Below, piece after piece: positions 33,642 through 43,547 of a stretch of DNA of 64,000 nt. Below the pieces are notes generated by a model. That model ran no database searches. It saw nothing but the letters and a program-made list of their open reading frames with translations, and was not told the DNA's origin. Origin of the DNA: Armatimonadota bacterium (GTDB taxonomy: Bacteria; Armatimonadota; Zipacnadia; UBA1398; JAKPQA01). Location: positions 1-64,000 of the forward strand of contig JAKPQA010000035.1 of NCBI GenBank assembly GCA_029547025.1, in the 5' to 3' direction. Within the stretch, counting starts at the first letter, position 1. Each line of letters opens with the position of its first letter. The position numbers and the translations under genes are program-made.

Positions 33642-34676
33642 ATGGCGGAACACACTCAGTACCGATTCACCGCAGGACCCTGGAATGTCCACAGCGGCGC
33701 GGATCCCTTCGGGCCCCCGGTCCGCGACGAGATCGACTTCGCCGCTAAGGTGGCGAAACTCCAGTCCCTGGGATACCACGGCGTGCAGTTCCACGACGAC
33801 GACGTCGTGAGTGCCGATGCTGACCCAGCCACCACCGCCCGAGTGGCGGCCGAGGTCAAGAAGATCCTGGACGACCACGGCATGGTCGCCGAGTTCGTGG
33901 CACCCCGACTGTGGGAGGATCCCCGAACCATCGACGGCGCCGTCACGTCCAACGATCCCCGGTGCCGAAAGTACGCGCTCGACCGCTCCCTCCGAGCCGT
34001 CGATATCGCCAAGATGATAGGCACCCGCAACATCGTGCTCTGGCCCGCCCGTGAGGGCACCTACATCCGCGAGGCCAAGGACGCCAAGGCGGCCGTCGGG
34101 CTCATGGTGGATTACATCAATGCCCTGCTCGATCGCGATCCCGAGATCCGCGTGCTGGGCGAGATGAAGCCCAATGAGCCCATGGACCACGCCTACTTCC
34201 CCACCACGGGGCACTTCCTCGCCATGGCCTACCGGACCAAAGACCCCGACCGGGTCGGAGTTCTGATCGAGTCGGCCCACGCCATCCTCGCCGGGCTCGA
34301 TCCCTCCGACGAGATGGCCTTCGCCCTGTGGCACGGCAAGCTGTGGGGGGTGCACCTGAACGATCAGAATGGTCTCAAGTTCGATGAGGATAAGGCCTTC
34401 GGAGCCGTCGATCTCCGGCGTGCATTCAACCAGGTGCGCGTGCTCGAGGAGAGCGGCTACGGCCGCAACGGCGAGATGGTGGGGTTCGATGTGAAGGCGA
34501 TGCGGACCCAGGCCACCGAGCGAAGCTTCCAGCACCTGGCCAATAGCAAGGAGATATTCCTCCGGCTCGTCGATATCGTTCGCAGCCTCGACGCGTCCGA
34601 GATCTCCGAGCTCCGGAGAACCCGCGACTACGAGGTGCTCGAGATGTACATCGTCCGCCAGATCATGGGCGGCTAG
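33642..34676 (+). CDS. xylA: Xylose isomerase family sugar isomerase
   Basis: A 344-residue TIM-barrel isomerase, shorter than the usual 380-440 of XylA. It keeps the active-site set: H51 and D52-54 in FHDDD, E174 and K176 in [17 protein letters not shown]210 and H213 in LIESAHA, D241 in HLNDQNG, D248/D250 in KFDED and D283 in GFDVKAM. These bind two divalent metals and interconvert xylose and xylulose, or glucose and fructose. ACE-type spacing matches the actinobacterial-like class of the family. No xylulokinase neighbours it, though a PfkB kinase lies 6 kb away. A perfect 9-bp stem-loop follows the stop. Confidence 0.88.
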   Translation: MAEHTQYRFTAGPWNVHSGADPFGPPVRDEIDFAAKVAKLQSLGYHGVQFHDDDVVSADADPATTARVAAEVKKILDDHGMVAEFVAPRLWEDPRTIDGAVTSNDPRCRKYALDRSLRAVDIAKMIGTRNIVLWPAREGTYIREAKDAKAAVGLMVDYINALLDRDPEIRVLGEMKPNEPMDHAYFPTTGHFLAMAYRTKDPDRVGVLIESAHAILAGLDPSDEMAFALWHGKLWGVHLNDQNGLKFDEDKAFGAVDLRRAFNQVRVLEESGYGRNGEMVGFDVKAMRTQATERSFQHLANSKEIFLRLVDIVRSLDASEISELRRTRDYEVLEMYIVRQIMGG

Positions 34677-34693
34677 GTCAACACGACACCCGG

Positions 34694-34719
34694 GGGCCGG
34701 CCGTTCGCCCGGCCGGCCC
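34694..34719 (+). terminator. 9-bp perfect stem-loop after the xylose isomerase gene
   Basis: GGGCCGGCC at 34694-34702 pairs with GGCCGGCCC at 34711-34719 around an 8-base loop, 18 bp after the stop, and is followed by TCTTCC. The remaining noncoding stretch to 34915 contains only the ribosome binding site of the next gene. Confidence 0.65.
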
Positions 34720-34915
34720 TCTTCCGCTCTGCTCCCGCCGCCCCACCAGAACGCATTACATCGCCTACACTGTCAAATCTGCGTCAAGTCCATGCAACTT
34801 GCATACACAACCCGTCCCCTCTGCTTTCGCACCATGGTATGGATTCCTCCGCGCCCACAGCCGAAGCGGGCGCTCGTGCGTGGGGGCTTACCATGAAGTC
34901 GTGGGGGAGGTTGAT

Positions 34916-37246
34916 GTGTTGCGTCTTCGCTTTCGGAGCCTGGCTGCCAAGCTCTCCTTCGCGTTCATCGCGATCGCAGTCCTGTGTGTCGCTCTGCAGG
35001 GCGCGCTCGCGGTCCGCGCGACGCGGCCCGAAGTCACGGCCATGGGCCGCGAAAACCTGGTTGCCATCACCAACGGCGTTCTGGCCATGTGCCAAGCCCA
35101 GCAGGATCTGCTCAACCAGGTGCTCGACTTCGACCTCCGCTTGGCCGAGAGCACCCTGGCCCAGTACGGCCGCATCACCGAAGGGCCCAAGGTCACTCTG
35201 ACGGTAGCCGACCAGACCACCCAGGCGACGACCACCGTCACCGTACCGACGTGGAGGGCGGGGGCACAGCCGGTTCACGATGACTGGACCATCGTCGACA
35301 CCGTCCAGCGGCTGGCCCCTGAAGGCACAACATGCACCATCTTCCAGCGCACCGAACCGGGTCTGCTGCGCGTTTCGACCAATGTGAAGAAGGGCGACGG
35401 GTCCCGCGCCGTCGGCACCTACATCCCCGCGTCCAGCCCGGTGGCGCAGACCGTCCTCCGGGGGCAGACCTACCAGGGCATCGCCAACGTGATGGGCAAG
35501 CCCTACGTGGCGCTCTACAAGCCGCTGAAAGGTGAGGCCGGGGAGGTCATCGGTGCGCTGTACGTGGGCGTCCCCCAGGAGAGCGTCACGTCGCTGCGGC
35601 GGGCCATCATGGACATCAAAGTCGGTGACACCGGCTACGTGTACGTCCTGGACAGCAAGGGCAACTACGTCATCAGCAAAGATGGCAAACGGGACGGCGA
35701 GAACATTCTCGGAGCCAAGGATGCCAACGGCCGCGAGTTCATCAAGGAGATCGTCGACCCGGAGAGCCAGGCGCGGAAGACGGGCTGGATCGAGTACCCC
35801 TGGCAGAACGAGGGGGAGAAGGCCGCGCGCGTGAAGATTGTACGTCTCGCCTACTTCGAGCCATGGAACTGGGTCATCGGTGCCGGGAGCTACGTGGATG
35901 AGTTCCAAAAGCCCGTGGCCGCGGTGACCCGCTCGATCCTGAAGAGCTCCGCCGCTGCGCTGGCCGTCGCGGCCGTGGTTGGCCTATGGATCGCGTTCGG
36001 CGTGGCGAAGCCCATCCGGCGCGTGGCTGAGCGGCTTGAAGCCATCTCCGGTGGAGGGGCCGACCTGACTCAGGAGCTCGAGGTGCTCTCCGTCGACGAG
36101 ACCGGCCGTCTCGCCGCCGCCTTCAACCGCTTCGTCGCCGGCCTGGCTCAGATGGTACGGGACATCCGCGAGGCCACCGACCAGGTCTCGCACGGAGCCC
36201 AGACCACCGCGAGCAGTGCGGAGGCCGCGGCATGTGGTGTGCAGGAGATCGCCACCACCGCGGGCAGCGTGGCCGAGGGGGCCGCGCAGCAGCGCGCAAG
36301 CCTCACCGAAGCATCCCGGCTCGTGGGCGAGCAGGACAGCGCCCTGTCCTCCCTGGCCGGGTCCGCCAGCGCGCTGGTCCAGCAGGTCCGCGAGGCTTCC
36401 CTGAGCCTGCAGCAGATGAGTCAGGCGGTGCAGAGCGCCGCCGACCAGGCTCAGTCGGTCGCCCAGGCGGCTGAGCGCGCGCACGAGGCGGCACAGCGAG
36501 GGGGTACCATGGTCCGCTCGTCCCTCCAGGGCATGGAGAGGACCGGGGCGTCGGCAGAGGAGTCCATGCGCCGCATCGAACACCTCGCTGAGAAATCGCG
36601 CGCCATCGGCGACATTGTTGACGTCATCGACGACGTGTCGGAGCAGACGAACCTGCTCGCTCTGAACGCTGCCATCGAGGCCGCCCGCGCCGGAGAGCAT
36701 GGCAAGGGCTTCGCCGTCGTGGCCGACGAGGTCCGCAAGCTGGCCGAGAGAGCCACTCACTCGGCCGACGAGATCCGCTCGCTGATCCGCGAGGTCCAGA
36801 ACGGCGTGGCCGAGGCCGTCGAATGCCAGCGGGCCGGCACCCGCGAAGTCGCCGAGGGGCTCGCGTTGGCGTCCCAGGCCGGCGAGGCGATTGATGAGAT
36901 CGTCGGGTCCGTGGCCGATGCCGCCGAAGCGGTACAGCAGATCAGCGCGGCCACCGAGCAGTTGCTCGCCCAGTGCGAGGAGACTCGCGCCCTGGCCTCG
37001 GAGATGGAGGCCGTCAGCGAGCGGAGCCAGGAAATGCTGGCCATGGTCGCCGATGTGGCGTCCCGCGTGCGTTCCAGCACCGAGGGCGCCTGCCAACTCG
37101 CCGAGAGTGCTGCGGCGGCCGCCGAGCAGTCCTCCGCCGCCACCGAGGAACTCGCTGCCGGCATCGAGGAGATGACCGCCATCACCCAGGAGGTCTCCTC
37201 GGCCGCCGAGCGGGTCAAGGATATGGTCTCGCGGTTCCGCGTCTAG
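34916..37246 (+). CDS. Methyl-accepting chemotaxis protein with Cache sensor domain, copy 1
   Basis: A 776-residue chemoreceptor starting at a GTG (34916) with GGGGGAGG upstream; an in-frame TTG follows it. One membrane helix near residues 12-34, then a long periplasmic Cache_3-Cache_2-like ligand domain ([55 protein letters not shown]), a second helix at about 341-363, HAMP ([22 protein letters not shown]) and a methyl-accepting domain with hairpin tip [38 protein letters not shown] (about 575-610). The C-terminus has no adaptation-enzyme pentapeptide. It is a tandem paralogue of the gene at 37500, and no other che gene is nearby. Confidence 0.93.
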   Translation: MLRLRFRSLAAKLSFAFIAIAVLCVALQGALAVRATRPEVTAMGRENLVAITNGVLAMCQAQQDLLNQVLDFDLRLAESTLAQYGRITEGPKVTLTVADQTTQATTTVTVPTWRAGAQPVHDDWTIVDTVQRLAPEGTTCTIFQRTEPGLLRVSTNVKKGDGSRAVGTYIPASSPVAQTVLRGQTYQGIANVMGKPYVALYKPLKGEAGEVIGALYVGVPQESVTSLRRAIMDIKVGDTGYVYVLDSKGNYVISKDGKRDGENILGAKDANGREFIKEIVDPESQARKTGWIEYPWQNEGEKAARVKIVRLAYFEPWNWVIGAGSYVDEFQKPVAAVTRSILKSSAAALAVAAVVGLWIAFGVAKPIRRVAERLEAISGGGADLTQELEVLSVDETGRLAAAFNRFVAGLAQMVRDIREATDQVSHGAQTTASSAEAAACGVQEIATTAGSVAEGAAQQRASLTEASRLVGEQDSALSSLAGSASALVQQVREASLSLQQMSQAVQSAADQAQSVAQAAERAHEAAQRGGTMVRSSLQGMERTGASAEESMRRIEHLAEKSRAIGDIVDVIDDVSEQTNLLALNAAIEAARAGEHGKGFAVVADEVRKLAERATHSADEIRSLIREVQNGVAEAVECQRAGTREVAEGLALASQAGEAIDEIVGSVADAAEAVQQISAATEQLLAQCEETRALASEMEAVSERSQEMLAMVADVASRVRSSTEGACQLAESAAAAAEQSSAATEELAAGIEEMTAITQEVSSAAERVKDMVSRFRV

Positions 37247-37273
37247 CTCGTCCGTCCGACCGGAATCTGTCCC

Positions 37274-37318
37274 GGCGGCAGCGATCAGCCACGAGATACC
37301 CGGCGCGTCGCTGCCGCC
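37274..37318 (+). terminator. 11-bp perfect stem-loop between the two chemoreceptor genes
   Basis: GGCGGCAGCGA at 37274-37284 pairs with TCGCTGCCGCC at 37308-37318, with a 23-base loop. It is 28 bp after the first receptor's stop and probably separates the two transcripts. The palindromic run GTATGTACGTAC (from 37322) follows it. The other bases to 37499 carry no gene. Confidence 0.5.
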
Positions 37319-37499
37319 ATTGGTATGTACGTACCCGTCTGAACCCCGGCGACGGTCCGGCCCCGAGCGCGAGCGTCACAGAGACCTAACATACCAGCCA
37401 CCCCACTTCATCCCATAGCTCCCCGATGGAACAATGTCTATGAAGATGATCCCACGTGTGTGGGACCACATCGCCGCGAACGGATGGGAGGGTCTTCCT

Positions 37500-39836
37500 G
37501 TGCGGCGAGGCCTGCGGTCTTGCGGCCTGGCTGCCAAGCTGCTTGTCGCGTTCGTCGTGGTCGGCGCCCTGTGCGCTGCCGCAGAGGGGGTGTTCGCTCT
37601 TCGAACGGTTCGGCCCGAAGTCGCCAGTACGGCCCGGCAGAATCTGGAGGCCATCACTCGAGGGGTCCTGGCTATGTGCCAGGTCCAGCAGGATCTACTG
37701 AGCAAGACTCTGGATAATGACCTGCGCATCACAAAGCGCATCATCGCCGAGTACGGGGGCAACATCACCGAAGGTCCCCAGACCACACTCCAGGCGATCG
37801 ACCAGGTTACCGGTCAGTCCACCATGGTTCAGGTACCGACTTGGCGCGTTGGTCCGCAGCCGATCCATGGGGACTCCACCATCGTCGACCGCGTCCGCGA
37901 CCTCACGGCCGACGAGACGACCTGCACCATCTTCCAGCGTACCGAGCCGGGCCTCCTCTGGGTATCGACCAATGTCAAGAGAAACGACGGCACTCGCGCG
38001 GTGGGCACCTACATTCCGGTGTCCAGTCCCGTGACCCAGGCCGTGCTGCGGGGGGAGACGTACCGGGGCATCGCCAACGTGATGGGCAAGCCCTACGTGG
38101 CCGTCTATGAGCCGCTCAGGGGGCCGGCGGGCCAAGTCATCGGCGCCCTCTACGTCGGCGTGCCTCAGGACAGCGTCACGTCCTTGCGGCAGGGCATCAT
38201 GGACATCAAGGTCGGCGCGACCGGATACGCGTTCGTACTGGACAGCCAGGGTAACTACGTCGTGAGCGCGGGTGGAAAGCGTGACGGCGAGAACATCCTC
38301 GAAACCAAGGATGCCACCGGTCGCCCGTTCATCAAGGAGATCTGCGACCCGCAGAGCGAGGCGCGTCGCACCGGCTGGATCCGCTACGCCTGGAAGAACG
38401 ACGGTGAAGACAAAGCTCGCATGAAGCTGGTGCGGCTCGTCCACTTCGAGCCATGGGACTGGATCATCGGTGCGGGCAGCTACGAGGACGAGATCAACTC
38501 ATCCGTCCATGCCGTCTCCCGGTCCCTGGTCATCAGCGCCGTGTTCGGGTTGCTGTGTGCCTCGTTGCTCGGCGGATGGATAGCGCGACGAGTCGTGCAG
38601 CCCATCCGGCGAGTCCTGGAGCGGCTCGAGGCCATTTCGGGCGGCGGAGCCGATCTCACCCAGCAGATCGAGGTCTCGAGCCGCGATGAGGTCGGCCGCC
38701 TGGCCGAGGCGTTCAACCGCTTCGTCGCGGGGCTGGCACAGATGGTGCGTGACATCCGCGACGCCACCGTACAGGTCTCCAGCGGGTGTCAAACGACCGC
38801 GGCCAGCGCCGAGGGTGCCGCGTCGGGCGTCCAGGAGATTGCCTCGTCATCGGGCAGTGTGGCCGAGGGGGCGGCCCGTCAGCGCGAGGCCCTCATCGAG
38901 GCAACCCAGCTGGTCGGCGAGCAAGACCAGGCCGTGGCATCACTGGTGGACTCCTCCTGCCAGCTGGTGGCCCAGGTCCGCGAGGCCGCGCTGAGCCTGA
39001 AGCAGATGGGCCAGGCGGTCCAAAGCGCTGCCGCGCAGGCTGAGGAAGTGGGCCGCTCGGCCAGTGCCGCCCAGGAAGCTGCCCTGCGCGGCGGGGCTAT
39101 GGTCCGCGCATCGCTCGAGGGCATGGAGCGGATGGGTGCCTCCGCCGAGGAGTCGACGCGGCGCATCGAGCGCCTCGCCGAGAAGTCCGGCGCCATCGGC
39201 GACATCGTCGATGTGATCGATGACGTGTCGGAGCAGACCAACCTGCTGGCCCTCAACGCGGCCATTGAGGCCGCGCGGGCGGGTGAACACGGCCGAGGCT
39301 TCGCCGTGGTGGCCGATGAGGTCCGCAAGCTCGCCGAACGGGCGACCCAGTCGGCCGGCGAGATCCGGTCCCTGATCGAGGAGGTGCAACGCGGCGTCGC
39401 CGAGGCCGTCGAGTGCCAGCGCTCGGGCGCCACCGAGATGGCTGAGGGGCTACGCCTGGCCACGCAGGCGGGCGAGGCCATCGACGAGATCGTGGCATCC
39501 GTCTCGGACGCCGCCAGTGCCGTTCAGCAGATCAGTGCCGCCACCGAACAGCTTCTGGCCCAATGCGAGCAAACGCGGGGGATAACCTCCCAGGTCGAGT
39601 CCTTGAGCGAGCGAAGCCAGCAGATCCTGGCCGCCGTCGCCCAAGTCGCCTCGCGGGTGCGCGCCAGCACTGAAGACGCCTTCGGGCTCGCCGAAGGCGC
39701 GGCGGCCGCCGCCGAACAATCGTCAGCGGCCACCGAGGAGCTGGCCGCGGGCATCGAGGAGATGACGGCCGTCTCTCAGGAGGTCTCGGCGGCGGCCGAG
39801 CGGGTCCAGGCCATGGTCGCCCATTTCCGCGTCTGA
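37500..39836 (+). CDS. Methyl-accepting chemotaxis protein with Cache sensor domain, copy 2
   Basis: A 778-residue chemoreceptor from the GTG at 37500 (GGGAGGG upstream). It has nearly the same length, domain order and much of the sequence of the receptor at 34916: [33 protein letters not shown], the [22 protein letters not shown] and the tip [31 protein letters not shown]. Differences concentrate in the first 130 residues and in periplasmic loops such as [14 protein letters not shown]. Parallel starts at matching distances from the first membrane helix support the GTG choice in both. Recent tandem duplication with ligand-domain divergence is the simplest reading. Confidence 0.93.
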   Translation: MRRGLRSCGLAAKLLVAFVVVGALCAAAEGVFALRTVRPEVASTARQNLEAITRGVLAMCQVQQDLLSKTLDNDLRITKRIIAEYGGNITEGPQTTLQAIDQVTGQSTMVQVPTWRVGPQPIHGDSTIVDRVRDLTADETTCTIFQRTEPGLLWVSTNVKRNDGTRAVGTYIPVSSPVTQAVLRGETYRGIANVMGKPYVAVYEPLRGPAGQVIGALYVGVPQDSVTSLRQGIMDIKVGATGYAFVLDSQGNYVVSAGGKRDGENILETKDATGRPFIKEICDPQSEARRTGWIRYAWKNDGEDKARMKLVRLVHFEPWDWIIGAGSYEDEINSSVHAVSRSLVISAVFGLLCASLLGGWIARRVVQPIRRVLERLEAISGGGADLTQQIEVSSRDEVGRLAEAFNRFVAGLAQMVRDIRDATVQVSSGCQTTAASAEGAASGVQEIASSSGSVAEGAARQREALIEATQLVGEQDQAVASLVDSSCQLVAQVREAALSLKQMGQAVQSAAAQAEEVGRSASAAQEAALRGGAMVRASLEGMERMGASAEESTRRIERLAEKSGAIGDIVDVIDDVSEQTNLLALNAAIEAARAGEHGRGFAVVADEVRKLAERATQSAGEIRSLIEEVQRGVAEAVECQRSGATEMAEGLRLATQAGEAIDEIVASVSDAASAVQQISAATEQLLAQCEQTRGITSQVESLSERSQQILAAVAQVASRVRASTEDAFGLAEGAAAAAEQSSAATEELAAGIEEMTAVSQEVSAAAERVQAMVAHFRV

Positions 39837-39862
39837 CCCCAAAGACGTCACGCCACCCCGAC

Positions 39863-39904
39863 GATGGCCACCCGCCCGAGCGACGATGCGAGCGGGTGGC
39901 CATC
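39863..39904. terminator. 13-bp perfect stem-loop between convergent genes
   Basis: GATGGCCACCCGC at 39863-39875 pairs perfectly with GCGGGTGGCCATC at 39892-39904 around a 16-base loop. It lies between the end of the second receptor (39836) and the end of the minus-strand MshEN-like gene (39949), so it can serve both as a bidirectional terminator. Confidence 0.65.
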
Positions 39905-39948
39905 CCCCATGCCACGGCGACCGCGCGGCGTTCCACGGCCATCCCGCC

Positions 39949-40173
39949 TCAGGCGGACCCGCTTCCGTTATCTGTCTCGGTGAGCTCTGGCCATGCCTGG
40001 TCAACCCGGGCATCGGCAATGTCCTCGGCCCGGACTCCAAACAGGTCTTCGAGGATCGGGCCGATCTTGCCACCCCGCTCGGCCTGGATCGCCAGGGCCT
40101 CGTCGAGCTGGTCACCGGTGATGACGCCATTCTTCACCAGCACTTCGCCCAGTCGTGGACGCGTGGTGGACAC
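39949..40173 (-). CDS. Stand-alone MshEN/GspE N-terminal domain-like protein
   Basis: About 74 residues from the GTG at 40173, with GGGGGGAG five bases upstream. An ATG at 40233 would add 20 residues (KRGLSLSEEQYRLTRGGS). The core RLGEVLVKNGVITGDQLDEALAIQAERGGKIGPILEDLF matches the N-terminal domain of GspE/PilB-type ATPases, a domain that in MshE binds cyclic di-GMP. No ATPase domain is attached, and it lies beside the chemoreceptors on the opposite strand. A small signal-binding or adaptor role is an inference. Confidence 0.7.
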   Translation of the reverse strand: MSTTRPRLGEVLVKNGVITGDQLDEALAIQAERGGKIGPILEDLFGVRAEDIADARVDQAWPELTETDNGSGSA

Positions 40174-40380
40174 GCGACTCCCCCCTCTTGTGAGTCGGTA
40201 CTGCTCCTCAGACAACGAGAGGCCTCGCTTCATTGTTCCGACGACTCTGTGCCCCCGGACCGACGGCTCAGCCGGGCCGATTCCTGTGGATGAGAGGAGT
40301 TGACCTGGACGGCAGCCGAACATGGTTCCGTGAACGGTTCGACCGGCGCTGCCGGTGTTGTCTGTCTCTGAGGTGCGACC

Positions 40381-41289
40381 ATGGCGTTTGATGTGGTGGG
40401 CGTTGGGGCCAGCGCCCTGGACTATTTGTGTGTGGTGCCCAGTCCCCCCAAGCCCGACGAGAAGATGCGCATGGAGGACTTCAGCGTCCAGGGCGGCGGG
40501 CCTGCGGCCACCGCCATGGTCACGGCGGCGCGCCTCGGCCTGTCTGCCTGCCTCTTCGCCCGAACGGGCAGCGACAGCATGGGGCACTTCCAGCTCGCCG
40601 AACTGGAGCGAGAGGGAGTCGATGTCAGCTACGTCTCCCAGGTCGAAGGTGCCAGCAGCGTCTTCGCCTTCGTGATGGTCGATCGCAAGTCGGGCTACCG
40701 CTCCATAGTCTACAACGGTGGGACGCTGCCGCCGTTGGCCGAATCCGACCTGCGGCAGGATGTGATCCGGCGGGCGGGCTGCTTGGTCGTGGATCCCTAC
40801 GAGCTCGGCGCGGCCACGGTGGCCTCGGCCTGGGCGCGTGAAGCCTCAATCCCAGTGATCCTCGATGCCGATGCCGTGGTGCCGGGCGTCAGCCAGGTGG
40901 TGCCGCTGTGCGACTATGTGATTGGCCCGGCCGAGTTCGCCACGGCCTTCGCAGAGACACGGAGCCTCAAGCGCGCCGTCGAGTTTCTTCTCAGCTATGG
41001 CCCCAGTGTGGTGATCATCACGATGGGGGAGAAGGGATGCCAGTGTTTCACGCGCGATGAGAGGTTCTCGGTTCCGGCGTACAAGGTCGATGTCGTCGAC
41101 ACAACGGGGGCCGGTGACGTCTTCCATGGTGCCTGCGCCCTGGGCGTTGTGCGCGGCTGGGATCTCCGCCGCATCGTTGAGTTCGCGTCGGCCACGGCCG
41201 CCCTCAAGTGCACCTCGCTCGGTGGCCGGGCGGGAATCCCCAGGCTGGCGGAAGTGGAGCGCTTCATGCTCCATCAGCGCCCCGGATAG
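40381..41289 (+). CDS. PfkB family carbohydrate kinase
   Basis: A 302-residue ribokinase-family sugar kinase. N-terminal VGVGASALDYLCVV; sugar-binding GGGPAATAMVTAARLG; PfkB signature 2 DTTGAGDVFHGACALG at about residues 240-255, whose last Asp is the catalytic base; and an ATP-binding GEKGCQCFTRD region. Substrate cannot be told from sequence: ribose, fructose, 2-keto-3-deoxygluconate and nucleosides are all phosphorylated by family members. Given the dehydratase/ALDH operon nearby, a keto-deoxy sugar-acid substrate is possible. It is followed 39 bp later by the LptF/G permease pair. Confidence 0.88.
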   Translation: MAFDVVGVGASALDYLCVVPSPPKPDEKMRMEDFSVQGGGPAATAMVTAARLGLSACLFARTGSDSMGHFQLAELEREGVDVSYVSQVEGASSVFAFVMVDRKSGYRSIVYNGGTLPPLAESDLRQDVIRRAGCLVVDPYELGAATVASAWAREASIPVILDADAVVPGVSQVVPLCDYVIGPAEFATAFAETRSLKRAVEFLLSYGPSVVIITMGEKGCQCFTRDERFSVPAYKVDVVDTTGAGDVFHGACALGVVRGWDLRRIVEFASATAALKCTSLGGRAGIPRLAEVERFMLHQRPG

Positions 41290-41328
41290 GGTGCACCCGG
41301 TGAATACGCGCACGGACCGGTGCGTCAC

Positions 41329-42426
41329 ATGGCTGTGAGACACCGCCTCCGGGTTCCCATCCTTTATCGCTATCTGGCCGCCGAGATGATGCTCCCTGTC
41401 GTGGCGTGGCTGTTTGGGCTCGTGGTCGTGCTCGACGGGAACTTCCTGTTCATTCTCCTCCGCCTGGCCGGCGGCCGGGATCTCCCCTGGGACGCCACGA
41501 TCCAGCACCTGGTGTACCGCATACCCTATGCCATCTTCATGGGCATCCCGATGGCGTATCTGTTCGGTACCGCACTGTGCCTCAACCGGTTCGGTCGTGA
41601 TGGCGAGCTCACCGCCATGCGGATGGGCGGCCTGACGCCCAGACGCATCCTGGCCCCTTCGATCATCGCCAGCGTGTTCTGGGCTCTGGCGGCCTTCGTG
41701 GTCAGTGATCGGATCATGCCCCAGACCCAGCACAAGGCGGACTCAGGCTTGAGAAGTATCCTGATGGGCAACATCACCCTCGATACCACGCGTGACGTGC
41801 TGGTCAAGGTACCTCAGAGCGATACGATGCTCTATGTGCGTCACGCCGATCTGCCCAGCAACACGCTCCGCACCGTTGTCCTGGCAAGGGCATTTGACCC
41901 ACACCATCGCGAGTTCACGGTGGCCGAGTCGGCGGTCTTCGTGGACGACATGTGGCGGCTCAATGGCGGCCGCCGGTATGTGTTCGACCGCGACGGCCGC
42001 GTCATCCAGCACGGGCCGGTGCAGACCATCGATATCGACCTGCGCGCCATCATTACGAACTATTGGGAGGACTACCGGAGCCCCGAGGAGCAGTCGACAA
42101 GACAGTTGGCCGAGCGCATTCGATTCCTGCGTGATAGCGGACAGCCGGCCAATGTGGAGATCAACGAGTTCCACTCGAAGTTCGCCATCGCGTGTGCGTG
42201 TATCGCGTTCTCCCTGGTGGTGGGTCCGCTCACGCTCCGCTATGGCGGCGGGGGGAGCTTCACCGGGCTGCTGCTCGCGACCCTGGTGCTCTTCGTCTAC
42301 TACGTCATTCTCGCCTGGGGCAAGATCCTGGGGCACGCCGGCCGTATGGACCCGGCGCTTGGCGCGTGGATCCAGAACATCGTGTACCTCGTCGCCGGTT
42401 CCTTCCTGATCTGGCGCAGCGAGTGA
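41329..42426 (+). CDS. LptF/LptG family lipopolysaccharide-export permease
   Basis: A 365-residue permease from the ATG at 41329; a GTG at 41320 is possible. The pattern is typical: an initial basic end (RHRLRVPILYRYLAAEMMLP), hydrophobic helices (VVAWLFGLVVVLDGNFLFILL), the LCLNRFGRDGELTAMRMGGLTPRRIL coupling region, a periplasmic beta-jellyroll domain (about 150-270), and final helices. The family moves LPS out of the inner membrane as part of LptB2FG. Its twin at 42448 begins 21 bp after its stop, as in typical lptF-lptG pairs. This supports an outer membrane with lipopolysaccharide-like lipid. Confidence 0.88.
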   Translation: MAVRHRLRVPILYRYLAAEMMLPVVAWLFGLVVVLDGNFLFILLRLAGGRDLPWDATIQHLVYRIPYAIFMGIPMAYLFGTALCLNRFGRDGELTAMRMGGLTPRRILAPSIIASVFWALAAFVVSDRIMPQTQHKADSGLRSILMGNITLDTTRDVLVKVPQSDTMLYVRHADLPSNTLRTVVLARAFDPHHREFTVAESAVFVDDMWRLNGGRRYVFDRDGRVIQHGPVQTIDIDLRAIITNYWEDYRSPEEQSTRQLAERIRFLRDSGQPANVEINEFHSKFAIACACIAFSLVVGPLTLRYGGGGSFTGLLLATLVLFVYYVILAWGKILGHAGRMDPALGAWIQNIVYLVAGSFLIWRSE

Positions 42427-42447
42427 GGAGGCCGGAGGGGGGCGGAC

Positions 42448-43527
42448 ATGCTCAGACTCGTGTACCGGTACCTGGCCTCGGAGCTGATTGTTCCCTTCTT
42501 CTCGTGGATCATCGGCCTGGTACTCCTGCTCGTTGGCAACTTCCTGTTCCTGCTGCTCAAGTCGGCCGAGGGGCGCCCCTTGCCCTGGGATCTGACACTG
42601 CGGTATCTGGTCTTCCGCGTCCCCTTCGCGCTGGTGCTGTGCGCGCCCATGGCGTTCCTGTTCGCGGTGGCCCTGACGATCAACCGGTTCGCCCGCGATG
42701 GAGAGCTCACTGGCCTGCGCATGGGTGGGATGGGACCGCGGCGCATCCTGCTGCCCTTCTTCGCCGCTGGCCTCTTGCTCTCGGTGATCGACTTCACCAT
42801 CTATGATGCCGTGGTGCCGTGGGCCAATCACGTGTCTGACAACGCCGTCCGAGGCATACTCCTCCAGCAGGCAGAACTCAAACCCAGTGAGGACCTGGTG
42901 ATCAAGCCGCCGGGTGGCGATGTGATCTTCTTCGCCAAAGACATGGACCTCGCGCATGATCTGCTCAAGGGGGTCGTCCTCTGCCGGCTCCTGCCCCAGT
43001 CGTTCCCTGAGTTTGTGGTGGCGAGCCAGGCTGAGCTCAAGGACAACGTCTGGCACCTCTCGGATGGGTGCATGTTCCAGTTTGATGATGAGGGCTATCT
43101 GAGGGCCGGGATGGTGGCCGATAGGGTCACCATCGACCTGAAGGAGGTGTTTGCCGAGTACCTGGAGGACCGATGGAACCCGGAGCAGATGAGTGTCGGT
43201 CAGCTCAGCCAGAGGGTGCATGAGCTGAAGCGCGGAGGTCGAAAGGCCTCGATGGAGATCAGCGAGATGCACTCGAAGTTCGCGATTCCGTTCGCGTGTC
43301 TGGCGTTCACACTGCTGGCCGGTCCGCTGGCATTGCGGTTCGGGACGGGCGCCAGCGCCTTCACGGGCCTCCTGATGGCGGCAGTTGTGCTCTTTATCTA
43401 CTACCTTCTTCTCGCTTGGAGCAAGGTGCTCGGCCCCACGGGAAGGATGGACCCGGTACTGGCGGCTTGGATGCCCAACGCAGTCTTCGCCGTGCTGGGC
43501 GCGGTCGCGTTGGTGCGGAGCCGCTAA
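42448..43527 (+). CDS. LptF/LptG family permease, second subunit
   Basis: A 359-residue paralogue of the gene at 41329, sharing RLVYRYLASELIVPFFSW, INRFARDGELTGLRMGGMGPRRIL, the jellyroll, and C-terminal helices with RMDPVLAAWMPNAVFAVLG. It has a good ribosome binding site (GGAGGGGGG). Together they should form the two transmembrane subunits of the LPS exporter; the ATPase LptB and bridge proteins LptA/C are not in the window. Each protein has the Pro/Gly-rich coupling helix (MGPRRIL) that would contact the ATPase. Assignment to F or G individually is not certain. Confidence 0.88.
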   Translation: MLRLVYRYLASELIVPFFSWIIGLVLLLVGNFLFLLLKSAEGRPLPWDLTLRYLVFRVPFALVLCAPMAFLFAVALTINRFARDGELTGLRMGGMGPRRILLPFFAAGLLLSVIDFTIYDAVVPWANHVSDNAVRGILLQQAELKPSEDLVIKPPGGDVIFFAKDMDLAHDLLKGVVLCRLLPQSFPEFVVASQAELKDNVWHLSDGCMFQFDDEGYLRAGMVADRVTIDLKEVFAEYLEDRWNPEQMSVGQLSQRVHELKRGGRKASMEISEMHSKFAIPFACLAFTLLAGPLALRFGTGASAFTGLLMAAVVLFIYYLLLAWSKVLGPTGRMDPVLAAWMPNAVFAVLGAVALVRSR

Positions 43528-43547
43528 CGGCCGAATGGGAGGCCGCC

